A DNA stretch of 64,000 nt. Origin: Rhododendron vialii (taxonomy: Eukaryota > Streptophyta > Magnoliopsida > Ericales > Ericaceae). The translations under genes and the position numbers were made by a program. Under the pieces are notes generated by a model. The model did not search any database and was not told the origin of the DNA. It saw nothing but the letters and a program-made list of their open reading frames with translations. Location: contig NC_080568.1 in NCBI RefSeq assembly GCF_030253575.1, positions 2,497,501 through 2,561,500 of the forward strand, read 5' to 3'. How positions within the stretch are numbered: the first letter of the stretch is position 1; each line of letters opens with the position of its first letter. This document shows, piece after piece, positions 1-15,463 of this stretch.

Positions 1-221
1 CCTTCGACCACATCCTTGAAAACCGCTTTCTTGCAACAAACCTTCGGTACTGCTCCACTCCTCCTGTACAATCGGGGAGGCGCCGCCGCCGATCCCGAGA
101 ATTTGAGCCGATTGGATGCGACTGAGAGAGACGGCGCGTGGCGTGAGGAATTCGAAATTTGAAGCGGATCGTTGGGCGGAGTCGAAGTTGTTAAGCCGGG
201 GAATTGGAGGGAAGCTGGCAT
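1..221 (-). CDS. 5' end of unrecognised gene, probable plastid-targeted protein (partial)
   Basis: An ATG at 219-221 opens a minus-strand frame that stays open for 73 codons to the left edge. The first about 55 residues are rich in Ser, Pro, Ala, Asn and Arg with almost no acidic residues (start MPASLQFPGLTTSTPPND; later RLYRRSGAVPKVCCKKAVF). This is the usual composition of a chloroplast transit peptide. The GC content is clearly higher than in the flanking repeats, as expected for a first exon. The product is not recognised, because the conserved part lies outside the window. The start was chosen because it is the first in-frame ATG and the T-rich DNA upstream looks non-coding. A SINE-like insertion lies about 270 bp upstream. 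The reading frame and start are seen directly; plastid targeting is inferred. Confidence 0.6.
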   Translation of the reverse strand, partial: MPASLQFPGLTTSTPPNDPLQISNSSRHAPSLSVASNRLKFSGSAAAPPRLYRRSGAVPKVCCKKAVFKDVVE

Positions 222-487
222 TTTATTTTATTTTTTTTTGGCGCTGGAAATGGAAGCGAACTCCTTTGATTACAGAAAAGGTGGCATAGAAGAAGTTGAA
301 TTGGGGATTGGCCTGATTCTACGGGTTACGTTTAGAAATCTGTCAAACCGGAAAGGGAGATACTACATATACTGTATATATTTTTTTCTTTTGGCCACGG
401 CCATATACATAAGCCGGAGTTAGCAAGGGCGTTAAAATTAGCACGGAAAATCAGAAGCTTTTCATAGCCCTGGTCCGCTAAAGGATC

Positions 488-556
488 TGTCATTTGTGGG
501 ACTCGAACCCAAGACCTTTTACAAAGGGGAGGCAATGACTGACCAACTGCACTAAG
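488..556 (-). mobile_element. tRNA-derived SINE fragment
   Basis: On the minus strand a box A-like TAGTGCAGTTGG (541-554) is followed about 30 bp later by a box B-like GGGTTCGAGTCC (500-511), the internal RNA polymerase III promoter of plant SINEs. The surrounding sequence does not fold as a tRNA. The element's ends are not clear. Confidence 0.5.
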
Positions 557-907
557 CAGTAGTTGTCACACTACATAGTTACATTACATATTACATTATA
601 TTTTATGTGGAGTCTATTTCGAGTCTCACAAAAATTCAAAAAAATATCCATAAATTTAAAATATTGTTTTATGGGATCCTGTAAAAAATCAGCTCCAATA
701 GATATTGGTTAGTATTACTTCTTGATTCGTAGGAATGTGAATTGTTCATCTGAGCAGTTTCTTCACTACAAATCTAGAAATAATACTTACCGATATCCGT
801 TAGAGCTGATTTTTTACAGGATTCCATAAAACAATATTTTAAAATTTATCAGTATTTTTGGGATTTTTCTGAGATCCGAAATAGGCTCCACATAAGATGT
901 AGTGTAA

Positions 908-1646
908 GGGGTTGTTTGATATCACATATTCAGCACTTAAAATTGAAACAATTAAGTAATAAGTGATTAAGTAGGTTTGATAACCACATTTTACATTTCT
1001 TAATAGATTAAGTGCCACTTAAAATATATTGTAAAAAGTTGATAAAAATTAAGTAGCTTTGAGCTACTTAATTCTGGCTGAATTCTTATATGCTTGCATT
1101 CATTCACCACTACCGTCGTCACTCAACCACCATTACACCACCACCACCACCACTCTACCACCACCACCACCACCACCACCATCACTACTCCACTACCACG
1201 CTACCACCACCATCACTTCCCCACCACCACCACTTCCTCACCACCACCACCATAACCATTACCACCCACCACTAGTCCACTCCACCACCACCGCCACCAT
1301 TACTTCGCCACCACTACTACTACCACACCACCCCTACCACGCCGCCGCCGCCGCCACCACCACCACAATGCCACCACTGCACCACCATCATTCCACCATC
1401 ACTATCACAGCATCATCTCTCCACCGCCACCATCCCACCACCACCCTCACCACTACCATTCCATCACCACCACCACCACAATCACCAAAATTAAAAGGAA
1501 TTAGAACTAAAATTAATTCATGAATTTTAATTTAGTGCTTAATATGTTTATCAAACAGTTCTTCAGCTTAAAAAATTTAGCATTCAGCTTTCAATACTTA
1601 ACTTTTCAGCTTTCAGTTTCAGTTTTCAGTTTTATCAAACAGCCCC
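908..1646. mobile_element. PIF/Harbinger-like MITE with TAA target duplication
   Basis: The ends are GGGGTTGTTTGATA and TATCAAACAGCCCC, near-perfect inverted repeats of the Tourist/Harbinger type. They are flanked by TAA at 905-907 and 1647-1649. There is no transposase. The interior holds a large (ACC)n tract. Confidence 0.75.
1104..1488 (+). repeat. (ACC)n-type microsatellite, about 380 bp
   Basis: A long imperfect array of ACC/CAC triplets with ATC, TCC and GCC variants. Its translation is Thr/Pro/His homopolymer-like in all frames and should not be read as a gene. Confidence 0.85.
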
Positions 1647-1659
1647 TAACTATGTAGTA

Positions 1660-1800
1660 TAAAAAGGTAAGAAAACATATTTACCATATCCGGTAGACCT
1701 GATTTTTTTATTGGGTTCATAAGAAATTATTTTAGAATTTATAACTATTTTTTTATATTTTGTGGAATTCAGAGCAGATTCCATGAGTATGAGGTGGACA
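1660..1800 (+). repeat. Diverged half copy of the 570-1658 MITE
   Basis: It shares the order TACC-ATATCCG-TAGA-CCTGATTTTTTA...TTTAGAATTTAT...GATTCCATGAGTA with the right arm at 790-895. Only one arm is present. Confidence 0.45.
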
Positions 1801-1844
1801 TGTGTGGTAAGCCTAGACTTTTTATCAATAAAATACATTAAATA

Positions 1845-2150
1845 TATCTATCAAAAGCTAAATTTTCACTATACGGTCTGATAGTGATAGTGTCACGTTA
1901 AATTGTTCATAATCCATTTTATAAGTCAAAATTTAAATTTTGATATAACGTTCGCTATATGATCAAACTTATTTTTTGTATGAATATACTATTTTGCGGG
2001 CCTTTCAAGATGAACGATTTGGATAACTAATAAATGCACGGTGGAACTCATAATGGTGGTGGTGGAAAATCCATCATTTTCCACGGCCAGTGGAAGTAAT
2101 TTAATTTAATTTAATCTCAATCAAAAAAACAATAGTTGAACCCAAGCGAG
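1845..2150. other. Repeat-derived spacer
   Basis: No gene seen. GGTGGTGGTGGAAAATCC near 2053-2070 resembles the end of the MITE at 57797-58200, so this is probably a worn copy of that family. Confidence 0.3.
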
Positions 2151-2184
2151 AGAGATCGCAAATTAAACCGAATCAACTCTAGAG

Positions 2185-2262
2185 CTAATTGGGGCTAGTT
2201 CAATTGTCAAAACTCTTGCATCTCATTAGGAGGTCAGGAATTCAAGTCTTCTCACCTGCATA
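2185..2262 (+). mobile_element. tRNA-like SINE fragment
   Basis: A weak box A (GGGGCTAGTTCAATTGTC) is followed by AGGAGGTCAGGAATTCAAGTC, a decayed box B. The spacing fits a tRNA-derived SINE head. No target duplication was found. Confidence 0.3.
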
Positions 2263-2282
2263 TGATTGTTCTTCCTCTTGTA

Positions 2283-2497
2283 CTCCCTCCGTTCTATAAT
2301 ATTTGTCCGGTCCGCGAAACAAGAACTACAAAATAATGCATTTCTTTCGAGAAAAAATTTAAATTTTTTTCATAAGTTAAAAGAACTGGTTGAGATCTAG
2401 TAAATTGTTGAATTTTTTTTCAACTTTTCTTACAAAAATAGTATTATTTTTACGTCTCCGTTTTGCGGACCGGACAAATATTATGGGACGGAGGGAG
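2283..2497. mobile_element. Stowaway-like MITE (Tc1/mariner)
   Basis: The termini CTCCCTCCGTTCTATAATAT and ATATTATGGGACGGAGGGAG are inverted repeats with the classic Stowaway end. They are flanked by TA on each side (2281-2282 and 2498-2499). The element is 215 bp with no coding capacity. Confidence 0.9.
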
Positions 2498-2758
2498 TAT
2501 TTGTTAGGATTATTTCTTTCATTAATGAAACTTGTAGTTGAGTTGGGCTTAGTGATTGTGGTCCCTTTGATAAGTTTATTTATCGTGCTGGTTGAGTTGT
2601 TAGCTTCGGTTTATCTCGTGGACTCGCATACAATTGATATAGTGTTTCGCAGTTTGTATTTTGTATTTCATACATGATGTAATTATCTTCTTCATCGATT
2701 TAAAAAATAAATAAAATCTCTGACTAGATTTGATTCGAGGGGATTGGAAGAGATATTA

Positions 2759-3416
2759 GGCTCCGTTCCGGAAACTTTCTTAAAAAGTAAATACTTATTT
2801 TGCCACTTCTTATTCAAAAATAAGAAGGGTCATTTCACAAAATTCAAATAAAAAGTTTTTTTCAAATTTTCAAACTCAAAAATAATGTGAATGAAAAAAA
2901 AAATTCATTTTTTTGCACTATATTAAAGATCTCAATGAGATCTATCAAACAAGATACATAGTGATAGGAAAATTATTTGCGTAAACACATGATTTTTGAG
3001 TTTGAAGTTGTCTTATACAAAAAATAAGACTGTTGCTATGATAATGGGGCGCCGGTGGAGGGAAATCGTACCGACGGCCACGCCAGGCCGTCTCCGGCCA
3101 CCGGACGGCCAATCCGAACCGTCCAAAAATTCTATAAAAAAAAATCGAGGGGCCTATCGCGAGAATCAACAGCATCCGAGGTGTGTAGGGTACTTGATCC
3201 GAGCACCTATTTTATATGTATATATGATGAGGCTCGGATCAGCCGTCCGGTGGTCGGAGACGGCCCGGCGCGGCCGTCGGTACGATTTCCCTCCACTGCG
3301 CCTATTGGTACCTATATAAATTCTTCAAAAATAAGCACCTCCTTCTTATCTTTGTGGAATAAGCCTTTTTATTGAACAAAAAATAAGAATTCTTATTCCA
3401 TTTCTGGAACGGAGCC
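2759..3416. mobile_element. MITE with GGCTCCGTTCC ends, carrying a nested element
   Basis: The left end GGCTCCGTTCCGGAA and right end TTCTGGAACGGAGCC are inverted. The flanks are TTA at 2756-2758 and 3417-3419. A second element (3048-3302) sits inside. Ends of the same kind recur at 37573-37944, and a possible half copy lies near 54890-54966. Confidence 0.7.
3048..3302. mobile_element. GC-rich nested MITE with about 60-bp inverted arms
   Basis: The left arm contains GTGGAGGGAAATCGTACCGA and the right arm its complement TCGGTACGATTTCCCTCCAC. The arms also match through the GGCCGTCTCCGG-CCACCGGACGG part. High GC in AT-rich surroundings marks it as foreign to its host element. Confidence 0.7.
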
Positions 3417-3419
3417 TTA

Positions 3420-5321
3420 GTAAAGTGGGAGAGGAACAGGGGGAGTTTCGTTTTCAACGGACGGCAGAATCCGTCGAGGGCATTAAGGTCCTTTAACCAA
3501 TTGGGCTAGCCCGTTAGTTAGCCCATGCATCTTCAGAGTTCAACTCTAGACATTTGGACTATTGTACGTCAGTTTGGGCTAAGTTCCCCTAAAATTTTTG
3601 GGGTTTTTTTTCTTGTTTTGTTCTTATTTTAAAAACAAATCATGTTTGGTAGTTTTGTGTGCAATTTTTGTGGATTATTGATTTGTCTCGAAGAGAGTTG
3701 GCTGTTGGGATATTTTCTTGGATATTTCAGAAAATATTTGGGCAAAAGTCATAATTTTTTACTTTTCCGATTTATCGAATCTATAATCTACAAAAGTTAG
3801 GCGTAAAACTAACAAAATGCGAATAAAATTTGAATAAGGATAAAACAAAAAAAAGCCCCAAAAACCTTAGCGGAACTTGTACTTCTAAGCAAAGTAGAGT
3901 ACTTCTGAGTTGGAAACTCGGGATCCCATTTCAACTAATGATCAACTGCTAAGGGTAACGTTTTTTTGAAAGCAAGTTCTTCTGTTTAAATAATCAGGAG
4001 AATCAAGAACGAAGAAAACAGCATGATGAAAGTTGTAAGCTGTATCCAAAGAGAGTTACGGGCTATCGTTGGTCTGCATTGTAGAATTAGTCAGGGCTCA
4101 GGGACCTGAGAGTCGGGTGGATGTTCGATATGAATTAACTTGAAATTTAGGTAGGTGGGCAAGTTTTCACAAGTTCAAAGAAATGATTACTACTACCACC
4201 ACTACTTTTTTCATGGAGAGAGAGACCATGAAATGCTTGAATTACATATTTTACCAGTTGTAATGTGTAACATATTCATTAGAACCACTTGCTTTTGGAT
4301 GCCCTAGGACTCGATTTGCTTGATCAGGTGATAATGAGTTCATATGATGGTGATTTCACCAGGCTAACAATGAGAGAATAGATATAATTACACCTCCAAA
4401 GTAATGTATATCCGCGTTTTGGAGGATTGCTTGTCTAAAGAGTATGTAACAGTGCAACAGATCTAGGACTCCGCCTTTAAGGGAGGCGATATGATATTTC
4501 AAGTTCAACCTTGGTTTACGAGCTCCTCTACTTTAGTGGAATTTAGGAGGGATGACCCTAAAAATTTCACCATCGTAGTAATTGTTGCATTCAAACGTCC
4601 AAAAATACAGCCTTGTAAGTTTGTTATCGAATATTAAATCTGATCTGAAATGAGAGGACCGCAATAAAATTCAATTTGAGCTTTAGCCACATTGTGTGGA
4701 TCTGGAAAGGCACTTTGGCGTCTCAACACTTGTTCAAAACAAAAACATGACTTGCAACAATGAATTATTCTATCAGATGAATTGGCAGCTACGTCTTGCA
4801 CACATTTCTCTCCAAAGAGTACCGAAAGAATGGGAGATGATCTGGTTTCTGTGTCGCCGACTTGCAGTTAGTGTCAGTGATATAGTTTCTGATACTGGAA
4901 AGATGGTTAGCTTGATAGCTTCGTTGCACCTTGCTTGTTCTTAGACTGGAATTCTAAGAGCCAGAATGAGTTCTGCAGTTTAATTAGTTGAAACGATTTC
5001 ATGGTCTTTACCCGTGGATGTTTTGCTTCTTTCTAATGTTTTTGCCGGTCAATTATACACTTCCTTATTAGACTTTCCTAGTTACAGGGATTACAATTAA
5101 GTAGATCAAAACGGAGAGCAAGCAGACAACATATTCTTTCATTTTCTTGAAACCTTTACAAAATGCTTCTATTTCAAGAGTTCCATTGCTTGGACAAACC
5201 CGAAAAACAAACAAAAGAATGCACTTCTCATTCTCAAAGATCAACCAACTACTGCCTTCACTTATCAAACTTTAATTACAATCTCAAAACCAGATTCATT
5301 ATCTGCAAGCTGATCAGTAGA
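3420..5321. other. Intergenic region; weak possible terminal exon
   Basis: No gene can be supported. A worn copy of the AT-rich foldback family lies at about 3590-3870. On the plus strand, an acceptor-like TTATTCTATCAG before 4777 opens 30 codons to a TAG at 4869-4871 (ending GDDLVSVSPTCS). This has a plausible C-terminal composition, but no upstream exon or homologue is recognised. The last 300 bp is probably the 3' flank of the carboxypeptidase gene. Confidence 0.3.
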
Positions 5322-9363
<4,042 letters not shown>

Positions 9364-9832
9364 GTTTTGTAGCGAACTCGAGCCGAACTCAACAAAAATT
9401 ATGACGAGCCGAACCTGAACCGAGCTTGTCTAGGTTTGGGTCGAACTCGAACTTGTTCACGAGCCTTAATGACCCAATAAAATCATATATTTATGTTCTC
9501 ATATAGGTCTAAAGCTGCAAATAAAATTTTTAGTATGTACATAAATACGTTCATATACATATAAAATGATAAAAATATATACATAAGTAAATTTGTTTTA
9601 AAATTTTCACTATGTAATTATATAAAATCCCCATGCTATACATATGCTCCAGGTTCGAGAACCTAATCGAGCCGAATACTGTTATGTTCATGTTCGGCTT
9701 ATTTATGAAATGAGCCTAAATTTGAGGTTTAGATTCGGTTCATTTAGTAGACGAATCGAACTCAAACGATCCTTTTCCGAGTCGAGCCTCGAACAATTCA
9801 CAAATGGCTCAGTTCATTTACAGCCCTATGTG
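9364..9832. repeat. CGAGCCGA-rich repeat, copy 1
   Basis: Dispersed short motifs such as CGAGCCGAAC and CGAACTCGAGC, in both orientations. The right end TTTACAGCCCTA is the inverse of TAGGGCTGTAAA, the kind of end seen in copy 2 (TAGCGCTGTAAACG). Probably a non-autonomous hAT-like element with a low-complexity interior. Confidence 0.5.
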
Positions 9833-9996
9833 AAATTACCAAATTATTTTTTATTTTGTTTTGGGGTTCATCCATTTTTTTTTAATCAACAAAGAAGGAT
9901 ATTGCTTTAAATTTGCACTTTCATCCACTCCCAAACACATAGAAGGGTATTATTGTAATTTCAAATAAGAAAAAGACTAAAAATGGAGTGTCTATG

Positions 9997-10428
9997 CAGG
10001 GTTGGCCCAAAGTATTTGGATGCCCTAGGCCAAGTGATGGAATAATGCCCTATATAAATTTCTTAATTTAAAAATAATAAACATAAATACTTATTTATAG
10101 TATCATTTTCGTTCATACTATTCAACATGGTAAAAATTTCGGCTTTAATAGCTTGTGCGGTTGCAATAATATTTAATGGACTTAGGTTTGAATCACAGCA
10201 GCCCCAATTTGTGTGACTAAAGTAATTTTTTTTGGCAAAAAGACACTTCAAAAAATACCCTACCATTTGAACTTAGGCATCTTATGTGGAAGAAAAAACA
10301 CTTTACCACTAAACTACCAAAGAAGTTTGTATTATAGATGTGCACAGAAAATATATATAATTATTTAGGAATGGATTTTCCATTTTTGGCCCAAGGCCCT
10401 CTTGGACCTTGTCTTTGGGCCGGTCCTA
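9997..10428. mobile_element. hAT-like non-autonomous element with 8-bp target duplication
   Basis: The ends CAGGGTTGGCCCAAAG and CTTTGGGCCGGTCCTA are inverted repeats. The flanks TGTCTATG (9989-9996) and TGTATATG (10429-10436) form an 8-bp target duplication with one mismatch, as expected for hAT. It is 432 bp with no transposase reading frame. Confidence 0.75.
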
Positions 10429-10680
10429 TGTATATGACTAAAAGTGAAGTGCTAAAATTAATTTTTTTTAAAAAAAGAAAAGTAAAATGCAATAAATATC
10501 TCCTCAATATAAACGGCTTCTATTCACCATCATCACACGCACAATCGCAAGAAGAATAATTAAGCAAAACACGTACAACAACTTGACACAAAAATTTACG
10601 GACATGGTCATCTAGTTGTGTACATCCGCAGCTAACGTCGAATTTTCAATACGTAACGAATGAAGAAGATTAACTTATGA

Positions 10681-11340
10681 GAAAGACTACAATACACATT
10701 CTTTATTTGGATGTGTATCATATGCACCTTCAAAATATTACTATGAATTATAGAGAAATTGGTTACGAATCGTATTGCTAAAAAGTTACGAATCGTATAA
10801 AGGTTACGAGATACACTAAAATGTTATAACCATAATAAAAATGTTACGAATCGTACTGCTGAAAGGTTATGAATTCTAGAACAAAAGTTACGAAACGCAC
10901 TGAAATGTTATGAATGAACTATATATAAAATAGGTGCATATGGTATACCTTTTTAAGGGGTGTCTGCCATTGCGTTTAACAGAAAAGGGAAAGGCTACAA
11001 TACCCACTCTTATTTGGGTGTGTATCATATGCGTCCCAATAACAGTTACGAGACACACCAGAATGTTATGATCCTAGTAAAAATCTTACGAATCCTAAAC
11101 GGTATGAGTTCTATTGCTGAAAAGGTATGATTTTTGTAGTATAAAAGTTATAAGATGCACCAAAATCTAATGAATCATAGTAAAAATATTACGAATCCTG
11201 TTGTTAAACAGTTACGAGTTTTTAGAACAAAGTTACGACAGACACCAAAATATTATGAAGTGGCACAACAATATGAACAATACATCAAAATCATATCATA
11301 CACACTTTTAAGGAGCGCCGTAGACTTTTCCCGAGTTCGC
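10681..11340. repeat. Two tandem units of TTACGA-rich repeat
   Basis: Units starting at about 10681 and 10985 share CTACAATAC-CA-T-TTATTTGG and GTGTATCATATGC. Each is filled with sub-repeats built on GTTACGAATCGTA or AAAATGTTA(T/C)GA. No reading frame is conserved across units. Confidence 0.6.
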
Positions 11341-12843
11341 AGTTAATTTTTGTGTAGAATTTCATGTTATGAAAATTCGTGTATATATTTTTGTCCAAGT
11401 AAAAATTTAGAGCGTCTGGGGGCAAAACATTGCTCTGTAACGGCTCTGTTTCTCTCCTGACTTGGCCCTATCCAGCTGGTGCCACTGGTCCTCTCAAGAG
11501 TGAAATGAAAAGAGAATGGACAATTAGCTGGTATTGCAAAAAGTGTAAATTTACAGTCCCTACTGCTTTTGGTCTGTGTGTGGAGTCGGATTCGGTCAAG
11601 TTTGGTCGGACTGGAACACGCCGAACAAATGTAGGTCGTCTAAAATACTTTTGAATGGTTCGGATGGAAAAAATGAACCAAACTTGACAGGATCCGACTC
11701 CGTCTGTGTGTGTGTGTGTGTTTTTTTTTTGGGCCACCGTGCAGTTGGCCGTTTTTAGGCCTCTGCCGGACTTAATTCAATAATACGGCTCTGTTCATAT
11801 TATAGATATCGTCGAAATACTTAAGTGTGGTTTTAAAATCATGTAAATTTGAATATCCAATAATACAGTGGTGGAGGCAGTGCATGCCATGACCAGTGGG
11901 GACTGCAATTTCTAGTAATTTCAATTTTACCCCTAAATTATAGAAGTAATGACAAATTGTATCAAAAAGATCATACACATTTTTTTTTTATATCACTTAC
12001 ATCCCTTAGTATCTTTGTCAAGTTTCTACAAAGGTTCTCTTAAATTAATGCTTTTACATAAAGACCCTTCATCGATACATATATTCTAGCAAATTTTATG
12101 TTTTAAGTTCACTTCTTTTTATTATTTGTTATTTAGTATAAGTAAAAGATAGAAAATTCTAAAACCATGTTTAACAGTGCCTATACCGAACAAGATTTCT
12201 GGCTATGCCTACCACTGCAATAATATGCAATCGAAACACAAAGAGAAATCAAATTTGGGTTCTCACACACTAGAATGAAAACCACCAACATCCGGTTATG
12301 AGTTGTTTTTGGTTTAAATGACATATTATTTGGTACGTAACACACATTCCAACAGATTTACAATATGAACGAAATCGATTACTAAATCAAGTTTGGCAAG
12401 GGGCTGGAAAATGGCCCAACTGCACGGTGTGCAATTTTGTTCTGAGCCTCATCTTTTGGGTCTATGTTCAAAAATCACAATAATGCCTATGCCAAAACTC
12501 ACCCTGCAAGGCAAGACTCTGTTCCGCAGAAAGGAGCTTTACAGGATATATAACTTCCCCTTTTTCTTCATAAAACTGGTGAATATGACATGTTGACAAC
12601 CAATGTACTAGTAATTATTTCATCCAAGAAAGGAAAATTTTTCATTTTGGAATCTTGTGAAAAATCCAAAAAGGATGGCAGCAGCCCATACTTCTCTTTT
12701 TGCCCATAATAATAAAAAAATGGAACAAACCCACATCTTTGGTTTTCTTTCCTTCTAAATTTCCAAGATTATTTGAACTAGAAATATTTTTGAAGGGTAT
12801 TACAATGGCCACACATGGATAATCCGTGATGATGCCCCCATGG
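11341..12843. other. Gene-free spacer with one stem structure
   Basis: No gene seen. GAGTCGGATTCGGTCAAGTTT (11584-11604, one base over from its partner) pairs with AAACTTGACAGGATCCGACTC (11680-11700), giving a probable small MITE around 11560-11720, next to a (TG)n run at 11704-11721. Confidence 0.35.
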
Positions 12844-13090
12844 TAGCGCTGTAAACGAGTCGAGCCGAGCTTTGTTAAGAGCTAGAGTAAACGAGCCAAA
12901 AACTTGAGTTTGAGCTCGGCTTGAGCCTTAACAAACCGAGCCCTTAACGAGCCGAGCCTCCCTTAACAGATCGAGCTTTTGTCAAACGAGCCGAATTCCA
13001 CTTGGCTCGTTTACTAAACGAGCCGAAAACTCGAGCATGAGAGCCGACGGAGTGTTAACGAGCCGAGCTGAACTCGCGAGCCTAGGGCAA
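12844..13090. repeat. CGAGCCGA-rich repeat, copy 2
   Basis: Starts TAGCGCTGTAAACGAG and ends CTCGCGAGCCTAGGGC. The interior is dense in GAGCCGAGC and its complement. Same family as 9364-9832, 17521-17862 and 56740-56980. Confidence 0.55.
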
Positions 13091-14380
13091 ACCCATATCT
13101 TTTACTTTAAGGATTTTTTGATAACTTAGGCGTCCAGGTCAACTTACGCGCACCTCGATTTCGTAAGAAGTTGAATGCCCTTTGGTCTTGCATTTGGACT
13201 CGACCTGACCGTCCAAATCTCGATCATTTATCCAAACAATCGAGGATTTGAATTCGTTTATAATCTCTTAAGAAATAAGACTAATCTCTTACGGGTAGGA
13301 AGTTATTCGAAATTCTTGACCTTTAATTGTCGAGATGAGTGGCCGACAATCCACAATAACGATAACCGGAGACAATCCGATCACAGTAATTTCCCTCAGG
13401 ACATTCTCTTTCCCTCTCTCGATAACCAAATAGTAAACTCTGTACAATAGAAACAGCCACATTGATGAGTCCATTTCAGAAATGTAAATGTGGTCCAGAG
13501 TTTTCCTACTGGAATCCTCTCCTCCATTACAGTTTTCTGTCTGCCGTACGGCTACACAGGATCATACTTCAAGTCTTCAACACAGCTAAGGATATGTCTC
13601 TATCTTCATCTGGACCTCACCCATCATGTTATCGTTCGGTCATATTTCAACGATCGGAACAATTCATCTCTTAGATCGTTATATTTTAACTAACCCTTGC
13701 AAAAAAATAAACGCAATCGGATAATGGTAATTGCTTGTTCGAATCACACAACTTTCAGTTCAGATTCCCGTCAAACTTCTAAACTGAAAAATCGGGTAAT
13801 TTTAGGAAGAGTTAAAAATACCATGTTCTAAGAGATGATCATCTAAACAGGATCGGGAACACCGGGAACATACTGGGTAATTTTCACCTACTTTTAAAGA
13901 TAAGTCGACAAAATTGAACTCATATTGAAACCCATCAATCCGCTTGACGCTTGTGGAGAAACCATCATCTGCATCAAGCTAAGTCTATTCCCGTTGCAAT
14001 CGCCACCGCAAGATGCTACCTAGCAAGCCCGATCGAAAATCCGTCGCCATGATTTCACTAAGTTATTACTCAGGCCATTGTATGTGATCCTAATGTATTC
14101 TCTCGGATACGGAGTAGCTAAGCTAGGTTTTATATACAGGTATGAGAATGAAGAGTGGTCACTTTATTTCACTTGTTAATAATTTGATTTTTTCAATTTA
14201 ATAAGGGGATGAATTCAAAGGGGACCAATAGAGATCAATTTGTGAAATTGGGAACTGGGCTTTAAAAAATGGTAGTACTACAGTGAAGCTCAACCATGCC
14301 TTTTGGAGTCTTGAAATGCAATTAAAGCTCCACTTTTCAATTCTTCCTTCCTTCAACTTTTCTTTTTTGCTTTCTCCCCC
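13091..14380. other. Spacer with SINE-tail remnant
   Basis: GATAACTTAGGCGTCCAGGT followed by ACTTACGCGCACCTCGA (about 13117-13160) resembles the conserved 3' part of plant SINEs and matches the layout at 26130-26160. The rest is unrecognised and has no supported gene. Confidence 0.3.
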
Positions 14381-14384
14381 ATCT

Positions 14385-14388
<4 letters not shown>

Positions 14389-14425
<37 letters not shown>
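14389..14425 (+). repeat. (CT)n microsatellite
   Basis: About 18 uninterrupted CT units. Confidence 0.9.
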
Positions 14426-14427
<2 letters not shown>

Positions 14428-15398
14428 CTCACTCACCTTCCTGTTCTCTCTCTCTATTCAATAGAGAATACTTTTGTTTTCTAAGATAAGAAAGAGGGAA
14501 AACGCTAGAAGACTTTTTATTTCATGGTTTTCTGTTGACTAAAGTTGTGTATCGCTAAATTAAATGAACTAAAACTCATTTTATAGATTTTTGGACAGGT
14601 CATTTTTCTTACATACATCAATTAAAATATCAATTAACAGAAAAATTGGACTATTGTCATTGGTCTGTAGTCCATTTAATTTAACAAAAATGCCTACTCA
14701 TACAATTTTTCCATTTTTCAGTACATAAAAAGGAAAACAAGTAGTACCTCATAGTTTTTTCTTCATGAAAAATCTACACAACCACCTTGTTTGCACTCAT
14801 TGTCAATTAAAAACTCTATTAAAAAAATATTCCGCACAACGTGCAATATGCTCATGTAGCACGGTTTAATTGGTGATTAAATGAGATGCTATTTTTATGA
14901 AAAAAAAATAACGAGGCATGAAGCAGTACCCCGTGACCGCATCATCCTACTGTGGAAAAATATTGCGTTCACATGCATGACCTCTCAAGCTGGTGAGCGA
15001 AGACGCCTTCGATAAGTTAACGAAAACTCTGTAGCACTTAGAAGTAGTATCCCAAATAGCATTTATATATGGACTATGGTGCACACCACTAGTCCTAGTT
15101 AGAATTTTTGTTACACTTAAAGTTGAGTTATGGCGTAATGTATTCGAGTTTTGACACATTAATGTACGTTGATGATCTACACGTTGTGATGTAACCTGAT
15201 TCATACCATATCATAACTTCCGTCAGGGATTATTGTCCTGTCACAACACAATTTTATACACAGTAAAAATGTTTTGGGGTGGAATATTGTGAACGGAGGA
15301 AAGTGAAAAAGGAACGTAATATAATACTCCAAGCTAGGACTGAACTGAAAGGTGAAAAACTCTTTGAAGAAAAGTGGATTGGAACTTGGAACTGCCAG

Positions 15399-15399
<1 letters not shown>
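14426..15399. other. AT-rich spacer
   Basis: I see no gene and no recognisable element here. Confidence 0.3.

Positions 15400-15462
<63 letters not shown>
15400..15462 (+). repeat. Compound (CA)n(CT)n microsatellite
   Basis: About 15 CA units pass directly into about 16 CT units. Confidence 0.9.

Positions 15463-15463
<1 letters not shown>

Larger units (their letters stand above)
570..1658. mobile_element. Long-TIR MITE interrupted by a Harbinger-like element
   Basis: Two arms of about 120 bp (about 601-717 and 778-898) are inverted copies of each other. Both carry the run TTTTACAGGAT (or its complement) and TAAAACAATATTTTA. If 908-1649 is taken out, the right arm continues into CTATGTAGT, the mirror of ACTACATAG at the left end. 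The element was therefore complete before the insertion. Confidence 0.65.

Noticed and set aside
488-556. A functional tRNA gene
   Set aside because: Boxes A and B are present but no cloverleaf or anticodon stem can be drawn; it is better explained as a SINE.
1059-1523. 154-aa open frame rich in His, Thr and Pro
   Set aside because: It is the direct product of the (ACC)n array inside a MITE. All frames are open for the same reason and there is no conserved sequence.
11468-11737. 89-aa minus-strand frame with a His/Thr run
   Set aside because: It spans a MITE stem and a TG repeat; composition follows the repeat.
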